The notes beneath the pieces were generated by a model. It did not search any database. It saw only the letters and a list, made by a program, of their open reading frames with translations, and was not told the DNA's origin. The translations under genes were made by a program, and so were the position numbers. A stretch of 28,385 nucleotides of DNA from assembly GCA_900128585.1 (NCBI GenBank), contig LT642248.1, forward strand, positions 1 to 28,385, written 5' to 3'. Positions 1 through 8,792 of the stretch are shown one piece after another. The first letter of the stretch is position 1, and each line of letters opens with the position of its first letter. Source of the DNA: Stramenopiles sp. TOSAG23-3 (taxonomy: Eukaryota > Sar).

Positions 1-61
<61 letters not shown>

Positions 62-80
62 CAAAGAAAGAAAGAAAGAG
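1..80. repeat. (AAAG)n microsatellite at the window edge
   Basis: An almost pure AAAG/AGAA tetranucleotide repeat fills the first 80 bases, with a few AAAC variants near the end. It is cut by the window edge, so its true length is unknown. Homopurine runs of this kind recur in other spacers here, for example 11050-11110. Confidence 0.95.
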
Positions 81-610
81 AATAAATATTTTTTAATATT
101 GTTAAATATACAATATTAACACAATAAATGCCTTTCAAATCACTCATTTAACACTATATTTTTGACATGGTCATACAGCTGTAGTAGTATAATTCCAATA
201 ATATATAAAATAGGAAGAAGAATAAATGAAGAGAAGAAGAACGAAAGATGATAGAAGACGACGACTAGAAATGGAAAAAAAGATGTTTTGTTGTTGAATA
301 TTATAATAGGTAATAGGTCTAATAAAATATTATTATTATTATTAATATTATTTAAAATATCTCTTCTATCTATTATCACAAGAAAAAAGAAGTCCCATCA
401 TCATCATCAATATAAAGCTAGTCCTATTTAATAAAATTAATATAAAGAAGGGAGGGGAGGGAACAGGACCAAGCAATAAAATGTTCAGTACCGAACGGTG
501 ACGCAGGAACCTGTGGTTTATTATTAATTTAATTTCAACAGACTTATTCTTCTGAATCTTCGCTTAAGACAATAGTTTAGATCAGATTCACTAGTGCAGT
601 TGAGAACAGG
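81..610. other. AT-rich spacer upstream of the glycoside-hydrolase-like gene
   Basis: I see no gene here. The segment is AT-rich with TAT/AAT runs, a short ATC repeat near 398-410 and a purine tract (GGGAGGGGAGGG) near 450-462. The last 100 bases become more balanced and are probably the promoter and 5' UTR of the gene starting at 611. The minus-strand open frame at 140-379 is Ile/Asn/Phe-rich low-complexity sequence and is not convincing. Confidence 0.6.
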
Positions 611-1864
611 ATGCGTGTTTGGGCTTACTTTGTGACAGTGTGGCCAATTTTTTTGGTCGCGGCGGAGAGTGACCCTCGTCGTAACCCCTGGAAACAAGAC
701 CGTTTTGCAATATCTTTTTGGGTAGACCCGATGGTTCCTCCTGAACGGTTCGATGCTGAATACCAACGTGTGGCGGAGGCCAATTTCACGGTGTTATTAG
801 GAGGATTTGGGGCAAAAGATCCATCGACCGTCACGTCACAAATCGCTGCAGCAACGAAAAATGGTCTGAAGGCAATTCCGAACATCTGCAACGGCAAGTG
901 TGCAAATATATCTGGCGCGTGGGGGTTTCAAATTTCGGATGAGCCCAATGTCAGTCAATTTAACAGCGTCGCCAAGCTTGTAGCCGACGCCAAAGCAGTC
1001 GGGCAAATGGCCTTTGTAAATTTGCTTCCCAATTACGCTACTCCAAAGCAATTAGGCGCTGATACATACGAGGACTACCTTCTCGCATACATGAAAACGG
1101 TCAAACCGAATATGCTCAGCGTCGACCACTACCCTGCGTTCGATGATCCGACGAGGCAACCAAGCAACCGTACGAAGAAAGGGTATATTCTCAACCTCTT
1201 GGCACTGCGAGAAGTGTCGCTCTCGGTTAAACCAAACATCCCGTTTTGGAACTTTTTCAATGCGATGCCGTTCAACCAAGTATCTCAGTATGATGTGTCT
1301 GAAGCTGAATTACGATGGCAAGCGTACACCTCTTTGGCGATAGGGTCGAAAGGGGTCATGTACTTTTGTTACTGGACTCCGCCAGGTGCAGGCTTTCTCC
1401 GTGGCCAGGCAATAATGACACCGACTCCTGGGAATCCCCCTAACATTGCCGATCAGTCCCCAGGGCATAAATACCCTATTGTCCAACGTATCAATTCCAA
1501 ACTTCGAGTGTTTGGGGATTGGCTACTAGACACGGTATCTTCCAGTGTAGTGCAGACCTCAGGCATTGCTACGACTCCTTTGATACAGTTGCCATGGACT
1601 TCCATAAATGGAAGTAGCGCTGGACCGTATTCTGAATTCATGCTTGGCTGCTATGACAACAACCGGACTATTTTGCTTGTGAACCAGGATAGTAACCACC
1701 CAGCGTTGGCAACAGTGGGCATGGCTCCTCGTAATGAGGAAATGATGGAAGTCGACCCAAGTTCTGGCAAGCTCGTTCCCCCGAAAGATGACTCGCCGTT
1801 TTTGCCTGGGTTTCAGATTGCCCTGTTACCAGGGGATGGAAGGCTGTTTACGTGGACGTCATAA
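611..1864 (+). CDS. Secreted glycoside-hydrolase-like TIM-barrel protein
   Basis: A 417-residue protein. Residues 1-19 form a signal peptide with a hydrophobic core ending in VAA-ES, so it should enter the secretory pathway. The body resembles a (beta/alpha)8 glycosidase of the broad clan A/GH42-like type. FAISFWVDP (32-40) fits a first strand. GFQISDEPN (105-113) places an acidic Glu (E111) at the end of a strand where clan A enzymes carry the acid/base. MLSVDHYPAF (168-177) and PFWNFFNAMPF (211-221) fit later strands, and GVMYFCYWTPPG (248-259) fits a C-terminal strand. Several N-x-S/T sequons (58, 99, 186) fit secretion. The start is the first ATG of the frame, with A at -3. The substrate cannot be read from sequence. 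It could act on cell-wall or environmental polysaccharide. The next gene lies on the same strand after a 473-bp spacer. Confidence 0.65.
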   Translation: MRVWAYFVTVWPIFLVAAESDPRRNPWKQDRFAISFWVDPMVPPERFDAEYQRVAEANFTVLLGGFGAKDPSTVTSQIAAATKNGLKAIPNICNGKCANISGAWGFQISDEPNVSQFNSVAKLVADAKAVGQMAFVNLLPNYATPKQLGADTYEDYLLAYMKTVKPNMLSVDHYPAFDDPTRQPSNRTKKGYILNLLALREVSLSVKPNIPFWNFFNAMPFNQVSQYDVSEAELRWQAYTSLAIGSKGVMYFCYWTPPGAGFLRGQAIMTPTPGNPPNIADQSPGHKYPIVQRINSKLRVFGDWLLDTVSSSVVQTSGIATTPLIQLPWTSINGSSAGPYSEFMLGCYDNNRTILLVNQDSNHPALATVGMAPRNEEMMEVDPSSGKLVPPKDDSPFLPGFQIALLPGDGRLFTWTS

Positions 1865-2337
1865 AATTCTTGAGAAAAACATTTTCGTATTCGCACGAAC
1901 GAGGGCGGTATAATATGTATATATAGACTATGTCATACAACGTTCGTCTATTCATCATTGAATAATATAATAATAATATGATACAAACAATAACATATTA
2001 ATAATATAATATTATTGTTGTTATTATTATTATAATTATTTATATTTTAATAATATTAATATTGACACACCACGCGACGACGGTCCTTCTTCTTCTTTTT
2101 TTTTATTATTATAATATATTTTTTATAATTTTTTTAAATGTCCGTCGTCATACTCGGTACGTACGGTACAGTAATAAACAACACAAAACTGGAACGCGAG
2201 AATGATCTTTCAATAACAGGAGATAAGTGAAACGGTGAATGAAGAAACCAAGGGGTTCCAAAAGGATTAAGAACTGTGTTTCTACGAAGCGGAATAATTG
2301 AGTGGACCAAGGTCTTTGAAAGTACGAGAACGGAGGA
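1865..2337. other. Spacer between two same-strand genes
   Basis: The first 300 bases are strongly AT-rich with TTATTA/AATAAT runs and a T tract near 2095-2112. GACGACGG near 2076 and CCGTCGTC near 2143 can pair across the T-rich stretch. From about 2150 the composition becomes balanced, beginning with a GGTACGTACGGTAC run. That part is probably the promoter and 5' leader of the ABC transporter. I see no gene. Confidence 0.5.
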
Positions 2338-4512
2338 ATGTGGAAGTTGGGTGGAAATTTATTGCTCCGGTCGCACTTGGCTCGGGGAGTTTCTGCGCTC
2401 TCGCGGCCGTGCACGAGGCTGCCTCTTAAGGTTAAGCGGAACGTTGGTCAAAGGTACTTTTTCTCTGGTGTTTTCTTGAAACCTCCCAGGCTTGTAAATG
2501 CCGTCGGTATGTTTGCATCGGCAGGCGTTTTTGCGGGGGTCGGACTACTGTCGTACAAGAGTAAGTTTGGGGTAGCGTTTGCAGAGGAGTCGCCGCCGGG
2601 CCTGGTCGTGCTGGGTAGCAGCAATGTAGAAAAAGTTGTGCCAGATTCAGACGGCGGGGAACAAGAATCAACCACAGCAAACGATTCGGCGGCGAAAGAT
2701 TCAGATGGTGAGCCGGAGAGTCCCACGGCGTTGACAGTCCTGGATGAAAGGTCCGGTTCGATATGGATATGGGTCGTCAACGCTGCGAAGCAGGACTGGT
2801 GGCTGTACTTGGTGGCAGCCGCTGCTTCGTTGGGGATGGCCGTCTGCGGTGTGATGGAAGCGCGACAGTTCGGGGATATATACGGCATGTTTAGCAGTGG
2901 AGACGGCAACATATGGGTTCCCGTCCGCAAACTGCTGGTATTGTTCGGCGCGGAGTTCGGGCTGAGCTTTCTTGCGACTTCGTTCCTTGCCCTTGCGACC
3001 AATCGCCTTGGGCAACGGCTGCGGGAGAGCTATTTTGAGAGCATTGTTCGCCAAGACATGGAGTTCTTTGACGAGACCAAGCAGGGGGAGATCATGCAGC
3101 ACATTTCGGAAGACATAGGCGCTATTTGCACTGCCGTTAGGCAAATGTTCACCACGGGACTTCGCAGCGGCATGAATCTGATTGCCGGAACGGTGAACCT
3201 GTTCATCCTCTCGCCGACCATCGGAACTTTCATCGTGGGGACCCTTCCCGTCCTCGCGATTTCCGCACACTTCCTCGCCATGGGGCTGCAAGGACTCAGC
3301 AAACGGGTCAGCAAGGCGAACGGGGCCGCCAATGCCGTTGCAAACGAGACCGTCTCGAATGTTCGCACCGTCAAGGCATTTACAGGTGAACTTAGGGAGA
3401 AAGTACGGTACTCGTCTGCTCTGGAGAGTGTGGTCGGGCTGAAAATGAAAATGGCGCTGGGGGCCGGCTCGTATTACGCAGCCCTGCATTTCGGTATCAA
3501 CTCGATGCAGCTTTTGTTGTGTGTGTTTGGGGGTAAACTGATAAGCGAAGGCAAGCTGGATAGTGGTGGGATGGTGACGGTTACTTCGCAAGTGCTGCAA
3601 CTTCAACGGGCGTACGCGGGCATTTCGAGGACCATGACAGGAATGGTAAAAGCAATGGCGACATGCGACGGGGTCTACGAGGTGGTGCAGCGCTGCCCAA
3701 AACTAGAAAATGAACGTGGCCTGCGGACGCTGGAAAAGGCTGGCCTGAAGGGCGAAGTAGTGTTCTCCGGCGTTGACTTTCGGTACCCGTCAAGGCCACG
3801 GGTGCAAGTCTTGCGCAATTTAAATTTGACACTTCCCCCAGGAAAGGTGGTTGCTTTGGTAGGCGCATCAGGGTGTGGAAAGTCTACGATCGGCAGCTTG
3901 ATCGAGCGATTCTACGACCCGGAAAGCGGGAGCGTCCTGGTAGACGGGGTTGCGCTGACCCAGTACGAAGCGAAATCCGTTCGGAGCATGATTGGAATGG
4001 TAGACCAAAGCCCAGCGCTGTTTGCGTGCTCTGTCTTGGAAAACTTAAAGTATGGGCGCCCGGACGCGACAGAGGCGGAAGTGATCGAGGCCGCAAAAGC
4101 GGCCAACGCGCACAATTTTATCTCCGCGTTCCCCGATGGGTACAACACGGAGCTAGGCGAACACGGCTCGCAGCTCAGCGGTGGGCAACGCCAGCGCATC
4201 GCCATAGCCCGCGCACTGCTGAAAGACCCGCGCATTTTACTCCTCGACGAGGCCACCAGTGCGCTAGACGCTGCCAGTGAACAGGTAGTCCAGGACGCCC
4301 TCTCTCGCTTGATGAAGGGGCGAACGGTGCTTGTCATCGCCCACCGACTCTCGACCGTCATCGATGCGGACATGATTTGTGTGATGCATCGGGGGCATAT
4401 TGTGGAGAAGGGCACGCACATGGAGCTGATGCGATTGGGTGGCAGGTACGCCGCGCTCTTCCGAAAGCAGCAGGCTGCGGCAGCAGTGTCTGGTGCGGGT
4501 GTCGACAGTTGA
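2338..4512 (+). CDS. ABCB-family half-transporter, probably mitochondrial (ABCB8/ABCB10-like)
   Basis: A 724-residue half-transporter with one membrane domain followed by one nucleotide-binding domain, close in length to human ABCB8/ABCB10. Residues 1-45 are rich in Arg, Leu and Ser and lack acidic residues, which fits a mitochondrial presequence. A hydrophobic stretch (53-72) and an acidic linker (95-140) follow. Membrane helices fall at about 154-178, 198-220, 275-315 (a pair) and 367-403. The ATPase motifs are all intact: Walker A GASGCGKST (509-517), Q-loop Q557, signature LSGGQ (613-617), Walker B ILLLDE (633-638), D-loop SALD (641-644) and switch H669. It should dimerise and export a substrate using ATP. 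Candidates from the family include peptides, haem precursors or glutathione-linked species, and sequence cannot choose between them. The gene converges on the small gene at 4876. Confidence 0.9.
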   Translation: MWKLGGNLLLRSHLARGVSALSRPCTRLPLKVKRNVGQRYFFSGVFLKPPRLVNAVGMFASAGVFAGVGLLSYKSKFGVAFAEESPPGLVVLGSSNVEKVVPDSDGGEQESTTANDSAAKDSDGEPESPTALTVLDERSGSIWIWVVNAAKQDWWLYLVAAAASLGMAVCGVMEARQFGDIYGMFSSGDGNIWVPVRKLLVLFGAEFGLSFLATSFLALATNRLGQRLRESYFESIVRQDMEFFDETKQGEIMQHISEDIGAICTAVRQMFTTGLRSGMNLIAGTVNLFILSPTIGTFIVGTLPVLAISAHFLAMGLQGLSKRVSKANGAANAVANETVSNVRTVKAFTGELREKVRYSSALESVVGLKMKMALGAGSYYAALHFGINSMQLLLCVFGGKLISEGKLDSGGMVTVTSQVLQLQRAYAGISRTMTGMVKAMATCDGVYEVVQRCPKLENERGLRTLEKAGLKGEVVFSGVDFRYPSRPRVQVLRNLNLTLPPGKVVALVGASGCGKSTIGSLIERFYDPESGSVLVDGVALTQYEAKSVRSMIGMVDQSPALFACSVLENLKYGRPDATEAEVIEAAKAANAHNFISAFPDGYNTELGEHGSQLSGGQRQRIAIARALLKDPRILLLDEATSALDAASEQVVQDALSRLMKGRTVLVIAHRLSTVIDADMICVMHRGHIVEKGTHMELMRLGGRYAALFRKQQAAAAVSGAGVDS

Positions 4513-4565
4513 GACGATGAGGGAATATCAAGTTTTTTAAAAATCATGAAAGTGAATCTATATAT

Positions 4566-4628
4566 TAGGATTAGGGTATGAGGAAGCTAAATTTAATTAC
4601 TTAAATAACAGCCAATTTTCTTGTTTTT
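4566..4628 (-). repeat. Convergent-junction element, copy A
   Basis: On the minus strand this reads A-rich/CAAG, then AAAATTGGCTGTTATTTAAG, TAATTAAATTTAGCTTC, and CTCATACCCTAATCCTA. The same 63 bases, apart from a 4-base insertion, recur at 22620-22687, and a shorter version lies at 8747-8792. It sits 53 bp after the ABC transporter stop, between two converging genes. Its outer end contains TTAGGATTAGGG on the plus strand. Confidence 0.9.
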
Positions 4629-4698
4629 ATATCTTAAAGATACCCCTGGTATGATATAAACACTGTTTTAATAAAATTACAAACCGCAAAACAATCGA

Positions 4699-4854
4699 TC
4701 ATCGAAACGATGCCGTTGCCCACTGCCTCCGCCACCTTTCCTCGATGCAGCACACGAAACAGGGCCACTTTTTGCAGCAGGAAAAATCGTGTCCGCTGTT
4801 CAGCACCTGGACCAGCGATTCGCCGACCGCGGCAACAAGCTCCATTGCATACAT
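4699..4854 (-). CDS. Possible small Cys-rich ORF or readthrough tail of the histone-fold-like gene
   Basis: This open frame is exactly in frame with the gene at 4876-5364 and separated from it only by one TGA and seven AT-rich codons. From its first ATG it encodes 51 residues: an amphipathic helix (MELVAAVGESLVQVL), then a Cys/Trp-rich part with CC-x5-C-x2-CC, then a basic Arg/Trp tail. The segment is clearly more GC-rich than the surrounding spacer, which suggests coding constraint. It could be a separate small gene, a C-terminal extension reached by stop readthrough, or a dead remnant. Frames on both strands are open here, so the reading frame itself is uncertain. I do not recognise the family. 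Confidence 0.3.
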   Translation of the reverse strand: MYAMELVAAVGESLVQVLNSGHDFSCCKKWPCFVCCIEERWRRQWATASFR

Positions 4855-4875
4855 TCCTAATTGATAAAAAACTAT

Positions 4876-5364
4876 TCATGCCCACAGCAAAGGGTTTATG
4901 TCCTCCCGGCTTCGCCTCGTCCGCTTGGGTGACCGATCTTTTGCTCGGTCCGTGAATGTCTTGCCTAATTTTCGTTTCCTAAAACTGCCTGGCACTTCCA
5001 AATCCTCTAAACCGGGCTCTAACAGAACATGAAGTCTCTTTTTTGACACCATCCGTAAAATGTCGTCCTCCCTTATCACGACTTCCCGCCTGCCCTCGAA
5101 CCTGCGCTCCCCTTTCTCCCCTATGATCATCATGCTCCTTACCATTTTATATACAAACTTATCGATTTCTATCTGCGCCCGTTCAAGTGCACCTTCTGTT
5201 ATTTGAAACGAGGGGTTTTTCAAGCCGTACACTGGGTCGACCCCGGGATCTATTGCAACGACGTATTCTTCTAACTTTACGGCGGGGACCAAGTGGGTCT
5301 CACTTTTGCCCCAAACCACCCCCCCGGCTTGCTTTTTTACTTTTTCCTCCTTTATCACCGACAT
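4876..5364 (-). CDS. Small histone-fold-like protein with basic tail
   Basis: A 162-residue protein starting at the first ATG of its frame (MSVIKEEK). Residues about 53-110 look like the second half of a histone fold. A long helix (ITEGALERAQIEIDKFVYKM, continuing to about residue 85) is followed by a basic loop. A short strand and helix (REVVIREDDILRMVSKK) then match the pattern of the L2-alpha3 segment seen in H4, TAF and CENP proteins. A basic tail (RKRKLGK, SPKRTRRSR) suggests nuclear or DNA-binding localisation. A DNA-binding, TAF-like or kinetochore-like role is only an inference, and the alpha1 helix is not obvious. The protein ends at TGA, after which the same frame stays open for 58 codons. 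The long AT-rich spacer upstream is shared with the divergent EF-hand gene. Confidence 0.6.
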   Translation of the reverse strand: MSVIKEEKVKKQAGGVVWGKSETHLVPAVKLEEYVVAIDPGVDPVYGLKNPSFQITEGALERAQIEIDKFVYKMVRSMMIIGEKGERRFEGRREVVIREDDILRMVSKKRLHVLLEPGLEDLEVPGSFRKRKLGKTFTDRAKDRSPKRTRRSREDINPLLWA

Positions 5365-6117
5365 AAACTAGTCCGTCGTTGCTTTCTCGTATTATTGATG
5401 ATTCTCCTTTGTTAAAATTTGATCATTCCCTTCTTCTACTTTTGATTGTTTATTTTTTGTCGGTTTCTTTTAAACATTAATTATGCGTAAAATAAAGAAT
5501 TTGCGGGAGTAACTGTATTTTCTTCTTCTTTGAAATATAATTAACAGTAATAATAATTTAAATTATTATAATACTTCTTTTTTTTTCTTCTCCTAATTAT
5601 TATAATAATAATTTATTTCTTTTGGTGGCTGCTTGTTGCTCGTTGTTGTCTACGAACACTACCAACGAGGAGATCAATGTAGTCTAATAATTAAATAAAA
5701 ACATTATTGGGGATTGATTATTGGGGTACGGGTATTATTTAATACCACCAATATTTATCCCGCCTTCATTCACCTAATTATGCCTCTAAATTTGCCTAAT
5801 AACTTTTCCTAACGCAAATATTCTAAGTTAATCTTTTTTTTTAGGATTCTACTGTTCTACTGTATAAAATCTAACGATATTTTTGATAGAATTAATAAGG
5901 AACAAGTCTAATTACAATTAAAATAACAATTCTATTTTCCTAACGCAATACAATTAAGAAAATAGTCTAGTTACCATTATAGGACTACCGACGGCAAAAA
6001 TAAGGTGAAGAAAATAATCGAAGGTTGCAAAGTAAATCAACTTAATGAAAAGTAATGAACAAATAAAAAAATTCCCTCCTGGAGAAATAGGTCTACCTAA
6101 ATGTGATAAAAATCAAA
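5365..6117. other. AT-rich divergent spacer, first part
   Basis: No gene is visible. The first 150 bases are probably the promoter and 5' leader of the histone-fold-like gene. The rest is AT-rich. It contains a short hairpin (GGTATTA-TT-TAATACC near 5728-5745) and a 12-base motif TTCCTAACGCAA that appears near 5808 and again near 5938. Neither has a clear function. Confidence 0.5.
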
Positions 6118-6285
6118 GTTGGGAAGGAGGCGACAAAAGTTGAAGCCTGGGTGGGGCCGGGGCCTTGGTCACTTGGTCACTTTGGGCCTCCTGGGTCCCA
6201 CTGGGGCCTGCCTCAACTGGGATGGGAGTATGGGAGTATGCAAAAACCTGAGCAACCTACTACGAGACTACGCGTACGAGTAGAC
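6118..6285. other. GC-rich island inside an AT-rich spacer
   Basis: About 130 bases of G/C-rich sequence stand out sharply from flanks that are roughly three-quarters A+T. They contain GGGGCCGGGGCC, two tandem copies of TTGGTCAC (6165-6180) and two of TGGGAGTA (6223-6238). GTTGA (6139-6143) and TCAAC (6213-6217) could close an imperfect stem. A 61-codon frame crosses it but has no recognisable protein character. It could be a structured RNA, a regulatory island or an insertion remnant. Confidence 0.35.
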
Positions 6286-7029
6286 TAAGAAGAGCATTTT
6301 TGCTTTATTATAGTTTATATAATTAATTTTAACAATGTTGTATCATCGAAACAAGAAGAAAATGAAAGAAAGATCCATTAATCCAATTAATTAACACAAC
6401 TCCTTTCAAAATTTGATTATTAATTTAAGTATATGAATAAAATGTAGTTAAAAATAATATTTATATACACAAAAGAATATTTAGGATCTCATTGGAAATA
6501 GTATTAAAAAACAATTAATATAGAAATACAATAAAGAATAAAATAGACCATTTCGAGTCAAGAAAATTGATTTTTCTAGTATACAATTATTATATACTAA
6601 ATATTATAATTATTCAATACATTATCATCCAATTTTGTTTCCTCTGTTTCTCCGTCGGTCATACGCGTAATCCACTTTCGATAAAAAGTAGTAGCAGCTA
6701 TAATATCATAATAGCACACGAGATGATGATGAGAAGATAATTTATTTGATTAATTGAAGCATGAAATAAGAACGACTAAACGATGAATGAAAGAGAGAGA
6801 TGGAATGTAATGTAAAGAAAGGAAACGATTGGGGGTAATGGAAGGGAAGAGAATAAGTTCTAATTAAATTAAATTGAATTAAAGAGTGAGTTTGGGAATA
6901 TTTCAATTGTGAAAGGTTTCCGACCCTTTGCAGAAGCAAGAAGTGTGCACTCCTACTTACGGAACGAAACGGACGGGACGAACTGGGGCAACAATTGAAG
7001 AAGGCTGGAAAGAAAGAAAATAGGACAAG
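6286..7029. other. AT-rich divergent spacer, second part, with leader of the EF-hand gene
   Basis: AT-rich sequence without a gene. From about 6730 it becomes purine-rich (GAAAGAGAGAG and similar), and the last 100 bases are more balanced. This part is probably the promoter and 5' leader of the gene at 7030. The minus-strand frame at 6742-7047 is low-complexity Ser/Phe and was not accepted. Confidence 0.5.
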
Positions 7030-8541
7030 ATGCCAGAGCGGTGCCATGATAACAAAAACTGTCGCCGTGACCTTTGGAGAAGGTACGTATGGCTCAGTTT
7101 CGTGGTTTTATTCTTTGTGATCGGATATTCAATTTTGCTGCTCACGCCACACAAGAAGGAAGAGGACTCGTACGTGTCCTTCGTTAACCGCATGGGGAAC
7201 AACGCCCGCTGGTGGTCCAAAAAACAGACCACGGCAACTTTGTGCCAGAAACGGGAGCACCAGCACGCTGTAAGAAGCACCAAAGAGAATACAACGACCT
7301 GCTCCGGTTCGTGCATGAGTTCGAAGGACTTCGTTGTCTACGAGGTTTCCGGGGTCGACTACGCTGCGTTGTACGACCGGATCGGGTCGGCAATTATTAT
7401 TTGGATGATTTCACTTAGTGCGGACGTGTGCGTGATTTTATACCATGTGAAGAACCGGCCGCACCCAAAATTTATGATGACGACTTCTCGCCTGGTGTCG
7501 ATCACGATTCACGCCATTGCCGGCTCTGGCGAATGCATGGCGGGGCTGTGGTCTGCGTTTTTGGTCGGTGACCAGCGCCTTGCGATGATCAACTATATGT
7601 CTGTCTTCTCCCTGTTCCATATTCTGACGGCCATATTCCAAACCGACATCGTGTTCGGCGCGAAAAAGATCATGATCCCTTGCTACATGTGTGCCATAAT
7701 CATGAAAATATTTTGTTGGGTAAAGCTAGTGACCAACCTAGCCGCGGGTGGCAACGAATTGCTGATCTTGTCGTGGTTTCTTTCCCTAGAACTGATCCAC
7801 CACATGTACGTATGGGTCCGTGTTGTGATCCACTTCACCACGAAGATCGGGCTGTTTCGCAGAGTTCAGTATACCATGGCCATCATCATGGCCGGTATGA
7901 TATGCGTTTACCCAGCCCTAGGGGCGGGGGGCATGATATTCTTCGGAGGATTTGTAGTGTTATACCAACCCTTGTGGAAATGCTGGGTGCGCCAACCAAA
8001 GCGCCGCATATTTTTCGAGGCAGAGCTGGACCGCAACCATTTCTTTTCGGACCTGTACCGTGAGCGGGCCGTCGAGATGATGAAGAAGATAGGGAAGGAG
8101 AGGCAGTACAACGACAATACCACGTTCTCCAAGGAACTTTTGAAGCAGAGCGAAGACGATCTCATAAAATGTTCCTTTGAAATATTGGACATGGACCGTT
8201 CTGGCTATGTCACTGTGGAAGAGATTGAACACATGTTGATCAATTGGGGCTGCCCGGAAAGCGACGCTCACCACGCCATGAAAGTTCTGGGGCTGGCGCC
8301 AGAAACTCACGTAGATGTGAAGATGTTCAAGGAAAACTTCTACGATGTTTGGCACTTTTCCGTTGAATGCTTGGGGGAGCTTGCTCGACACCTAGACCAG
8401 AAGACTGTGAATTTTGATGGAACCTTGCTCCCTTTCCAAGAAATCAACGCTCATACTATTTTCAGTGACAACACGGATAGGTTTATCGCCATCCAAGCGA
8501 ACAATCGGGCCGTCAAGAAGGACCAGGTGAAGCCCTTGTAG
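7030..8541 (+). CDS. Multi-pass membrane protein with a C-terminal EF-hand
   Basis: A 503-residue protein. A basic N-terminus precedes a first membrane helix (about 17-39). A polar, Cys-containing loop (40-115) follows, then roughly seven further hydrophobic segments (about 118-139, 153-178, 186-205, 212-236, 243-269, 280-297, 298-314). The cytosolic C-terminus carries one canonical EF-hand loop, DMDRSGYVTVEE, with ligand positions D387, D389, S391, Y393, T395 and E398. A calcium-responsive membrane protein is therefore likely, but no channel pore or transporter signature is visible. Similar multi-pass/EF-hand proteins occur in marine protists as far as I recall; I cannot give a family name. 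The start is the first ATG (AAG-ATG context). The gene converges on the FAD enzyme across a 437-bp spacer holding the junction repeat. Confidence 0.75.
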   Translation: MPERCHDNKNCRRDLWRRYVWLSFVVLFFVIGYSILLLTPHKKEEDSYVSFVNRMGNNARWWSKKQTTATLCQKREHQHAVRSTKENTTTCSGSCMSSKDFVVYEVSGVDYAALYDRIGSAIIIWMISLSADVCVILYHVKNRPHPKFMMTTSRLVSITIHAIAGSGECMAGLWSAFLVGDQRLAMINYMSVFSLFHILTAIFQTDIVFGAKKIMIPCYMCAIIMKIFCWVKLVTNLAAGGNELLILSWFLSLELIHHMYVWVRVVIHFTTKIGLFRRVQYTMAIIMAGMICVYPALGAGGMIFFGGFVVLYQPLWKCWVRQPKRRIFFEAELDRNHFFSDLYRERAVEMMKKIGKERQYNDNTTFSKELLKQSEDDLIKCSFEILDMDRSGYVTVEEIEHMLINWGCPESDAHHAMKVLGLAPETHVDVKMFKENFYDVWHFSVECLGELARHLDQKTVNFDGTLLPFQEINAHTIFSDNTDRFIAIQANNRAVKKDQVKPL

Positions 8542-8548
8542 TGGGGAG

Positions 8549-8562
8549 ACGCGCGCGCGCAC
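8549..8562. repeat. (CG)n dinucleotide run
   Basis: A short ACGCGCGCGCGCAC run lies directly after the EF-hand stop codon. It is an isolated CG-rich spot in an AT-rich 3' region. Confidence 0.8.
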
Positions 8563-8716
8563 CCTTTCTTTAACAAAATATAAAACATTAATAGAGGAGC
8601 TCTTAATTGCTCTTATGATTCGTAATTAAAAAATCGAGATAGGATTGGGGTTGGATTTGAAGTAGTATTTGATTTAAAATGAGAGTCTTAAAACATACTA
8701 TATAATTTGTTTTTTT

Positions 8717-8792
8717 AAAACAAGAAAATTGGCTGTTATTTAAGTAAAAAACAAGAAAATTGGCTGTTATTTAAGTAATTAAATTTAGCTTC
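8717..8792 (+). repeat. Convergent-junction element, tandem copies B1 and B2
   Basis: Two head-to-tail copies of AAAACAAG plus AAAATTGGCTGTTATTTAAG follow each other with a 31-bp period (8717-8746 and 8747-8777). The second continues into TAATTAAATTTAGCTTC and ends at 8792. The outer CTCATACCCTAATCC part found in copies A and C2 is missing. The copies lie about 180 bp after the EF-hand stop, between two converging genes. Confidence 0.9.

Noticed and set aside
140-379. A 79-codon minus-strand frame
   Set aside because: Asn/Ile/Phe low-complexity sequence from AT-rich DNA with no protein family character.
3873-4280. Long frames overlapping the ABC transporter on both strands
   Set aside because: They are shadows of the GC-rich ATPase domain, whose own frame has every catalytic motif.
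4876-4878. TGA as a selenocysteine codon in the histone-fold-like gene
   Set aside because: The context is not redox-like, and no SECIS-like element was evident in the following 3' sequence. Readthrough or a separate ORF is simpler.
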